The position numbers and the translations under genes were made by a program. From an uncultured Bacteroidales bacterium (GTDB lineage: Bacteria > Bacteroidota > Bacteroidia > Bacteroidales > UBA932), in assembly GCA_947306365.1 (NCBI GenBank), contig CAMZGD010000019.1, forward strand, positions 1 through 49,985: DNA of 49,985 bases, in the 5' to 3' direction. How positions within the stretch are numbered: the stretch's first letter is position 1; the number at the start of each line of letters is the position of its first letter. Under the pieces are notes generated by a model that saw only the letters and a list, made by a program, of their open reading frames with translations, did no database searches and was not told the origin of the DNA. Shown here one piece after another: positions 44,238 through 49,985 of this stretch.

Positions 44238-46658
44238 TCAGGCGGAAAACACGAAGTCGAGCGCTTCGTCGATGGTGTCCACGTAGCGGAAGGTCAGGCC
44301 CTCCACGTAGACGGGCTTTATGTCGAGGATATCCTTCTCGTTCTCTTTCGAGAGCACGATGGTCTTCACGCCGGCGCGCTTGGCGGCCAGGATCTTTTCC
44401 TTGATGCCGCCCACCGGGAGGACCTTGCCCCGCAGCGTGATCTCGCCCGTCATCGCCAGGTGGCTCCGCACGGCCTGCCCGCGCAGGGCGGAAGCCATCG
44501 CGCTGACCATCGTGATGCCGGCCGACGGGCCGTCCTTGGGGATGGCGCCCTCGGGGACGTGGATGTGCAAGTCTTTCTTAGCCAGTTCCTTGCTGGTGAT
44601 TCCGGCCAGCTGCGGGTGCGCCTTCAGATACTGGTAGGCGATGGTCACCGATTCCTTCATCACGTCGCCCAGGCTGCCGGTCGTCGAGAGGACGCCCTTG
44701 CCTTCGCTCGGGCTGCATTCCACGAAGAGGATCTCGCCGCCCATCTGGGTCCAGGCCAGGCCGGTCACCACGCCGGGCGCCTCGTTTCCCTCCTGGATGT
44801 CGTGGAAGTTCGTGGGCAGGCCCAGGTACGATTTCGCCTCTTCGGGCCCGATGACGGCGGGGAGCGGTTCTTCGAGCGCGATCTTCTTGGCCGTCAGGCG
44901 CGCCAGCTTGGCAATCTGCTTGTCCAGGCCGCGTACGCCGGATTCCCGCGTGTACTGGTCGATGACGGTCTCCACGGCCGCGTCGGAAAGCTGGAACTGC
45001 CCGTCTACCAGGCCGTGCGCTTTGCGCTGTTTCGGAATCAGGTAGCCCTGGGCGATGGCCGCCTTCTCCTCGGCCAGGTAGCCGGAAACGTTGATCATCT
45101 CCATCCGGTCCTTCAGGGCGGGATGGATGCCGCTCACGTCGTTGGCGGTAGTGATGAACAGCACCTTCGACAGGTCATAGTCGATGTCGAGGTAATTGTC
45201 GTGGAAGGTGGTGTTCTGCTCGGGGTCCAGCACCTCCAGCAGCGCGGAGGCGGGGTCGCCGTGGAAATCTTCCGTCACCTTGTCGATCTCGTCGAGGACG
45301 ATGACCGGGTTCGACGTGCCGGCGCGCTTGATGGTCTGGATGATGCGTCCGGGCATCGCGCCGATGTAGGTCTTGCGGTGGCCGCGGATCTCGGATTCGT
45401 CGTGCAGGCCGCCCAGCGAGATGCGGCCGTACTGGCGGCCGAGCGCGCGGGCGATGGATTTGCCCAGCGAGGTCTTTCCCACGCCCGGAGGCCCGTACAG
45501 GCAGAGGATCGGCGACTTCATGTCGCCCTTGAGCTTGAGGACGGCCAGGTATTCGATGATGCGTTCCTTGACTTTTTCGAGGCCGAAATGGTCTTCGTCC
45601 AGCACCTGCTGCGCGTGCTTCATGTCGAGGTTGTCTTCCGAATGCTCGTCCCAAGGCAGTTCAAGCAGGAAGTCCACGTAGGCGTACTGTACGTTGTAAT
45701 CGGCCGAATTGGGATTGGTGTGTTCCAGCTTGCGCAGTTCCTTCTCGAAGGCCTCGGCGACCCGGGCCGGCCATTTCTTTTCTTTCGCCCGCGTGCGGAA
45801 TTCCGTCAGGTCCTGTTCCTCGGAATTTATGCCCAGCTCTTCCTGGATGGTCTTGAGCTGGTTGTTGAGGTAGTATTCCCGCTGCTGCTGGTCGATTTCC
45901 GACTTGACTTTCTTCTGGATGTCGTCCTTGATCTTCAGCAGGTCGATGTGCTTGTTGAGGAGTTCCAGCAGCTTGAGGGCCCGCTGGCGCAGGTCGTCGA
46001 TCTCGAGCAGCGGCACCTTGTCTGTGGGCGGGTCGATCTCTGCGCTCGAGGCGATGAAATTGACGGTAAAGTCGTATCCCTCGATGTTCTTGATGGCATA
46101 TCCGGCTTCCTGGGGAAGATGGGGGGACAGCTTGACGATCTGGATGGCGGCGTCCTTGATGGAGCCGGTCAGGGCGTCCATGTCCGCGTCGCCGGCTGGC
46201 GGGATGAGTTCGTGCCGGTAGGCGACTTCCGCCATCATATAGGGCGCGGTGATGGTGACCTGCCGGATGTCGAAGCGGCGTACGCCCTGGATGATGGCCG
46301 TGATGGTGTCGTCGGGCATCTCGATGGTCTTGATGACGCGGCCCAGGGTGCCGATGCGGTAGATGTCGGCCGGCGCGGGGTCCTCGACCTTGGCGTCGAG
46401 CTGGGTGACGGCACCGAGCAGGCGGCCGGTGCGGAATACGTCGTTGATGAGCTGGATCGACTTGGGCCGGCCCACCGTGACGGGAATGACGGTATTGGGA
46501 AACAGGATGGCGTTCCGGAGCGGAAGGATGGGGAGGAGGGAGGGGAGATCCACTTCCTTGAGGTCTCCTCCCGGGCTCTCGACGTTCATTACGGGAATGA
46601 TGTTCACCTCGCCCCCGGATCCGCCGAAAATCTCTTGCAATATGTCTTTATTGTTCAT
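44238..46658 (-). CDS. lon: ATP-dependent Lon protease
   Basis: An 806-residue cytoplasmic AAA+ protease. The N-terminal substrate domain (about 35-240) is followed by a coiled-coil stretch, the ATPase (Walker [14 protein letters not shown], Walker B VLDEIDKV) and a C-terminal protease domain. That domain carries the Ser in [10 protein letters not shown] and the Lys in [14 protein letters not shown]. It degrades misfolded and regulatory proteins and, in other bacteria, some tmRNA-tagged ones. It diverges from the HU gene across 186 bases. No CIRCE element is seen upstream; TGACAAT and TTGACA overlap as a short repeat near 46670. Confidence 0.97.
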   Translation of the reverse strand: MNNKDILQEIFGGSGGEVNIIPVMNVESPGGDLKEVDLPSLLPILPLRNAILFPNTVIPVTVGRPKSIQLINDVFRTGRLLGAVTQLDAKVEDPAPADIYRIGTLGRVIKTIEMPDDTITAIIQGVRRFDIRQVTITAPYMMAEVAYRHELIPPAGDADMDALTGSIKDAAIQIVKLSPHLPQEAGYAIKNIEGYDFTVNFIASSAEIDPPTDKVPLLEIDDLRQRALKLLELLNKHIDLLKIKDDIQKKVKSEIDQQQREYYLNNQLKTIQEELGINSEEQDLTEFRTRAKEKKWPARVAEAFEKELRKLEHTNPNSADYNVQYAYVDFLLELPWDEHSEDNLDMKHAQQVLDEDHFGLEKVKERIIEYLAVLKLKGDMKSPILCLYGPPGVGKTSLGKSIARALGRQYGRISLGGLHDESEIRGHRKTYIGAMPGRIIQTIKRAGTSNPVIVLDEIDKVTEDFHGDPASALLEVLDPEQNTTFHDNYLDIDYDLSKVLFITTANDVSGIHPALKDRMEMINVSGYLAEEKAAIAQGYLIPKQRKAHGLVDGQFQLSDAAVETVIDQYTRESGVRGLDKQIAKLARLTAKKIALEEPLPAVIGPEEAKSYLGLPTNFHDIQEGNEAPGVVTGLAWTQMGGEILFVECSPSEGKGVLSTTGSLGDVMKESVTIAYQYLKAHPQLAGITSKELAKKDLHIHVPEGAIPKDGPSAGITMVSAMASALRGQAVRSHLAMTGEITLRGKVLPVGGIKEKILAAKRAGVKTIVLSKENEKDILDIKPVYVEGLTFRYVDTIDEALDFVFSA

Positions 46659-46758
46659 AATCGTGTCAAATTGTCAGTCCGTCCCGCAAAAAGGGGACGA
46701 AGAACAGAATGGTCAATAGTTATGCCAAACAAAAAAACAAAAAAATATGCAGTAGTTT

Positions 46759-46789
46759 TTTGATAATTAAAAAAATAGACCTATTTTTG
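46759..46789 (+). promoter_or_regulatory. Promoter of the HU gene
   Basis: TTTG at 46759-46762, an exact 19-base spacer, and TATTTTTG at 46782-46789. Both match the Bacteroidota consensus. The predicted start is near 46794, with a 51-base AT-rich leader. The rest of the lon-HU gap (46659-46758) shows no other clear element. Confidence 0.75.
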
Positions 46790-46844
46790 CATCCCTTAAA
46801 AATGAGATCTGACCAATATTGAATATATAAAACCAATAACAATC

Positions 46845-47135
46845 ATGACTAAGGCTGAAATTGTAAATGAAATCGCGAAAAGCACTGGAGTAGAGAGAAT
46901 TAAAGTGCAGAGCGTCGTGGAAGGCTTCATGGAAAGCGTCAAGAATTCGCTGGCGAACGGCGAGAATGTATATCTTCGTGGATTCGGCAGTTTTACGGTG
47001 AAGACCCGTGCGAAGAAGACCGCCCGCAACATTTCCCGGAACACGACCATCGTGATCCCCGCCCACAACGTGCCTGCTTTCAAACCGGCCAAGACGTTCA
47101 TCGCAAAGGTGAGCAAGAAAGAGGAAACCCTTTAA
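46845..47135 (+). CDS. HU/IHF-family DNA-binding protein
   Basis: A 96-residue nucleoid protein with the full HU fold: helices from MTKAEIVNEIAKSTG, VEGFMESVKNSLANGENVYL, and the beta-arm RGFGSFTVKTRAKKTARN to HNVPAFKPAKTF. The GFGSF block and the Pro in the arm are typical. It bends and compacts DNA. A well-matched promoter lies about 55 bases upstream. A small basic protein gene follows after 12 bases, so both are probably on one mRNA ending at the 47266 terminator. Confidence 0.95.
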   Translation: MTKAEIVNEIAKSTGVERIKVQSVVEGFMESVKNSLANGENVYLRGFGSFTVKTRAKKTARNISRNTTIVIPAHNVPAFKPAKTFIAKVSKKEETL

Positions 47136-47147
47136 AACTAAATAATT

Positions 47148-47237
47148 ATGCCTAACGGAAAGAAGCATAAGAGACATAAGATGGCTACGCACAAGCGTAA
47201 GAAGCGCCTGCGTAAGAACAGACATAAGAAGAAATAG
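47148..47237 (+). CDS. 29-residue highly basic protein (AURKAIP1/COX24-like)
   Basis: A tiny frame encoding 29 residues, more than half Lys, Arg or His: MPNGKKHKRHKMATHKRKKR then LRKNRHKKK. This pattern is known from small Bacteroidota proteins annotated as AURKAIP1/COX24-domain proteins, related to a mitochondrial ribosomal protein; ribosome association is likely but inferred. Distance to HU (12 bases) and the terminator 28 bases after it support a real gene. Confidence 0.8.
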   Translation: MPNGKKHKRHKMATHKRKKRLRKNRHKKK

Positions 47238-47265
47238 GTTGTCTCTGGTATTCTTAATTACAGAT

Positions 47266-47305
47266 TAATCTAAAGCAGACAGCGCGCTGCTTTAGATTAT
47301 TTTTG
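47266..47305 (+). terminator. Strong terminator after HU and the 29-residue gene
   Basis: TAATCTAAAGCAG (47266-47278) and CTGCTTTAGATTA (47287-47299) form a perfect 13-bp stem with an 8-base loop, followed by TTTTTG. Its distal arm and T-run overlap the candidate -7 box of the next gene. Confidence 0.85.
47298..47305 (+). promoter_or_regulatory. -7 box (TATTTTTG) of the RNase G/E gene, overlapping a terminator
   Basis: An exact TAnnTTTG match formed by the terminator's last stem bases and its T-run. The predicted start is near 47310, leaving a leader of about 6 bases before ATG 47316. No TTTG lies 19 bases upstream, where the stem-loop sits. Confidence 0.4.
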
Positions 47306-47315
47306 TTTTACAAGC

Positions 47316-48863
47316 ATGGACAAAGATCTGATTATCGATGTAGGACAGTCCGAGATCTCGATCGCGTTGTTGGAAAACAAGCGCCTGATTGAACTCAATC
47401 AGGAGAAGACGGAGGGCCGTGGCTACAGTGTGGGAGATGTCTATCTTGGAAAAGTCAAGAAAATCCTTCCCTCGCTCAATGCCGCGTTCGTGGATATCGG
47501 CGACGAGAAGGACGCATTTGTCCACTACCTTGACCTTGGCCTGAACTTCAAGGCTTTCGACCATTTCGTCCGGAGCATCAACGTAAACAGCGATTTTACG
47601 CAGCTTTATCGCAATACCCGGATTGACGACATCCTGGAGAAGGAAGGAAAGATCGAACGGTTCCTCTCGCCCGGCCAGCCCATTGCCGTGCAGATTGTCA
47701 AGGAACCCATCTCGACCAAGGGTTCACGCCTGACGGCGGAGATTTCCATCGCGGGACGCAACCTCGTTCTGCTTCCGTTCGCCGACAAGGTCAGCATTTC
47801 CCAGAAAATCTCTTCGCGGGAAGAGAAGAAAAGGCTGGAGCGGCTGGTTTACAGCATCCTGCCTCCGAATTACGGCGTCATCATCCGCACGGCGGCCGAG
47901 GGCAAGCGCGCCGCGGTGCTCGATGCGGAACTCAAGAGCCTCATCAAGAAATGGGAGGACTCCTGGCCCCAGATGGCCCGCAACAAGGGCGTCCAGCTGC
48001 TGTTTACGGAAAACAGCCGGGCGACCACCATCCTGCGCGACCTGCTCAACGACTCGTTCACCAACATCTATGTCAACGACGAGGCTGTCTTCAAGGAGGT
48101 CGACGACTATGTCACGATGATCTCTCCGGAGCAGGAGAAGATCGTCAAGCTCTATAAGGGACACGAACCGATCCTCGACCATTTCGAGGTAAGCCGGCAG
48201 ATCAAGGGCTCGTTCGGGAAGATCGTCTCCATCAAGTCGGGCGCCTATCTCGTAATCGAGCATACGGAAGCCCTGCACGTGATCGACGTCAACAGCGGCA
48301 TCCGCGCCAAGCAGAAGGACCAGGAGAACAATGCGTTCGAAGTCAACAAGAACGCGGCGGAGGAAATCGCCCGCCAGCTCCGGCTCCGCGATATGGGCGG
48401 CATCGTCATCATCGACTTCATCGATATGGACGACAGCAACCACCGGCTCCAGCTCTACAAGCTGATGCAGGACCTGATGGCGGGGGACCGCGCCAAGCAT
48501 ACGGTCCTTCCCCTCACGAAATTCGGCCTGATGCAGATTACGCGGCAGCGCGTCCGTCCGGCCACCGAGATCAACACGACGGAAGTCTGTCCGACCTGCA
48601 ACGGGACGGGCAAGGTGGGCCCGACCATCCTTTTCGACGAGGCCGTGGAACGCCAGCTCGCGTATTATGTCAAGGAACGCAAGCTGGATTCCTTCGTGCT
48701 CAAGGTCAGCCCGATCTTCGAGGCCTATCTCACCCGGGGCTTCAACAGCATCCGCCGGAAATGGTGCCGCAAGTACGGCTGCCGGATCCGGATCGAGGGG
48801 AACAGCGACTATTCCCTGCTGCAGGCGACGTGGTGCAATGCCGACGGCGAACCGGTCGCTTAG
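47316..48863 (+). CDS. rng: Ribonuclease G/E family endoribonuclease
   Basis: A 515-residue single-domain RNase of the G/E family. The S1 domain (about 38-120) has GDVYLGKVKKILPSLNAAFV. The catalytic part has LHVIDVNSGIRAK and GIVIIDFIDM, carrying the two metal-binding Asp residues, and a zinc-link CPTCNGTGKV. It lacks the long C-terminal degradosome scaffold of RNase E, so it is closer to RNase G. It processes 5S/16S rRNA and decays mRNA in other bacteria. It lies close upstream of the rRNA operon in this window. Confidence 0.94.
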   Translation: MDKDLIIDVGQSEISIALLENKRLIELNQEKTEGRGYSVGDVYLGKVKKILPSLNAAFVDIGDEKDAFVHYLDLGLNFKAFDHFVRSINVNSDFTQLYRNTRIDDILEKEGKIERFLSPGQPIAVQIVKEPISTKGSRLTAEISIAGRNLVLLPFADKVSISQKISSREEKKRLERLVYSILPPNYGVIIRTAAEGKRAAVLDAELKSLIKKWEDSWPQMARNKGVQLLFTENSRATTILRDLLNDSFTNIYVNDEAVFKEVDDYVTMISPEQEKIVKLYKGHEPILDHFEVSRQIKGSFGKIVSIKSGAYLVIEHTEALHVIDVNSGIRAKQKDQENNAFEVNKNAAEEIARQLRLRDMGGIVIIDFIDMDDSNHRLQLYKLMQDLMAGDRAKHTVLPLTKFGLMQITRQRVRPATEINTTEVCPTCNGTGKVGPTILFDEAVERQLAYYVKERKLDSFVLKVSPIFEAYLTRGFNSIRRKWCRKYGCRIRIEGNSDYSLLQATWCNADGEPVA

Positions 48864-48882
48864 TTCTAAATAATAATATGGT

Positions 48883-49119
48883 ATGGCCCGCAAGAAACGT
48901 TCGCAGAAGCACAACTTAGCGCCCGATTTCCGGAGCGGACAGCGCGACAAGTTGGTCCGCCGCTACCGTAAGACCATCCTTTTCAACGAAAAGGAACTGT
49001 CCCTGATCCGCCAGTACTGCGAGAAGTATTCGGTCCGGAACAAGTCGGCGTTCATGCGGGACATCGTGATTTCCCACATCCTGGAGCAGATCGACGACAA
49101 TTATCCCCGGCTTTTTTGA
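48883..49119 (+). CDS. Small basic protein of unknown function, 78 residues
   Basis: Not recognised with certainty. A basic N-terminus (MARKKRSQKHNLAPDF) precedes a compact helical part, FNEKELSLIRQYCEKYSV then SAFMRDIVISHILEQIDD. That pattern resembles ribbon-helix-helix or MobC-like DNA-binding proteins, but no mobilisation gene is nearby. It follows the RNase gene by 19 bases and may be co-transcribed. It ends just before the rRNA promoters. Confidence 0.7.
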   Translation: MARKKRSQKHNLAPDFRSGQRDKLVRRYRKTILFNEKELSLIRQYCEKYSVRNKSAFMRDIVISHILEQIDDNYPRLF

Positions 49120-49136
49120 AAAAAGTCGAAAAAAAG

Positions 49137-49166
49137 TTTGTTTTGTCGAAATAATGTCTACCTTTG
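49137..49166 (+). promoter_or_regulatory. rRNA operon promoter P1
   Basis: TTTG at 49137-49140, an 18-base spacer, and TACCTTTG at 49159-49166. The predicted start is near 49171. Confidence 0.75.
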
Positions 49167-49252
49167 CGGTCCCGTTCGGGAAGAAAGGTTTTTGACAGGC
49201 TGCCCCGCTCGAATAAAGCATAAAAAAAGTTCAAAAATTATTGAAGTTTTTT

Positions 49253-49283
49253 TTTGCGGTTTCGAAAAAAGGTTTTACCTTTG
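49253..49283 (+). promoter_or_regulatory. rRNA operon promoter P2
   Basis: TTTG at 49253-49256, an exact 19-base spacer, and TACCTTTG at 49276-49283, with a T-rich stretch upstream. The predicted start is near 49288, giving a leader of about 160 bases to 16S rRNA. P1 and P2 share the -7 sequence CCTTTGC and lie 117 bases apart. Confidence 0.8.
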
Positions 49284-49446
49284 CAGCCCGTTTCGGAAAG
49301 AACGGGAAGTTCATTGAAAGAATAGGAAGAAACAAGTACAAGCAAGTACCGATTTTAACACGATTAAAATCAGAAAGAGCAGAGCGTTGATTCTTTTGTA
49401 AGAATTGGAAGTTGCAGGATCCGGCTTGAGTTATATAAGAGATTAT

Positions 49447-49985
<539 letters not shown>

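Noticed and set aside
43554-46763. A very long open frame (over 1000 codons) on the plus strand opposite lon and ung.
   Set aside because: It is a mirror of GC-rich codon use in lon and ung, lacks recognisable domains and is rich in Asp, Gly, His, Arg and Val. Lon and Ung have full catalytic motifs on the other strand.

Overview
The window is a GC-rich, gene-dense chromosomal segment of a member of the Bacteroidota, most likely order Bacteroidales. This rests on a SusC/SusD pair, BACON domains and a DUF6377-type regulator; on promoters with the phylum-specific -33 TTTG / -7 TAnnTTTG pattern; on a tmRNA tag GNNNYALAA of the Bacteroides type; and on the 5' third of a 16S rRNA gene at the right edge. 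An uncultured, GC-rich gut lineage is likely, but genus cannot be set by eye.

Layout. 0-5.7 kb: a decayed gene fragment, an EamA transporter, an HAD-like protein, an AlkZ-like winged-helix protein, a FlK-like thioesterase, a DnaQ-like exonuclease, and an ECF sigma factor overlapping a membrane-anchored protein with a C-terminal beta-barrel. 5.7-9.7 kb: a secreted lipoprotein serpin; an acyl-ACP thioesterase and an AraC regulator that diverge from a shared region with a palindromic operator; a gene-free repeat region; and ssrA (tmRNA). 9.7-13.9 kb: a probable operon of thioesterase, glycerophosphodiesterase, cysteine desulfidase-like protein and membrane-bound DUF6377 regulator. 14-25.9 kb: a polysaccharide utilisation locus (SusC, SusD, PKD/CBM-like glycan-binding lipoprotein, BACON-GH16, GH3, CotH-like lipoprotein), read here as a beta-glucan (laminarin or mixed-linkage) locus, with a CE1-like esterase facing it.

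26-34.6 kb, minus strand: an operon for oxidative decarboxylation of aryl pyruvates (iorA, iorB, CoA-transferase), a nitroreductase/PhzF pair, and a TonB receptor under a TPP riboswitch, hence a predicted thiamine-related transporter. 34.6-43.5 kb, minus strand: seven close or overlapping genes (OmpA lipoprotein, TMEM43, CoaD, double-thioredoxin protein, FAD/Fe-S oxidoreductase, UbiD decarboxylase, LOG family). 43.6-46.7 kb: lon and ung. 46.8-49.1 kb, plus strand: HU, a 29-residue basic protein, RNase G/E and a 78-residue protein. 49.1 kb to the end: tandem rRNA promoters and the start of 16S rRNA.

The most notable signals outside the annotated genes are: (1) several -7 boxes placed so that transcription should start on or next to the start codon (leaderless mRNAs); (2) an AraC/thioesterase divergon whose two -33 elements lie in the two arms of one palindrome; (3) a 16-bp inverted copy of the tmRNA 3' end just past its terminator, next to a cluster of perfect hairpins; (4) a perfect hairpin at the 3' junction of two convergent genes. 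I found no CRISPR array, transposase, integrase or tRNA gene. No wholly new multi-gene system is evident.
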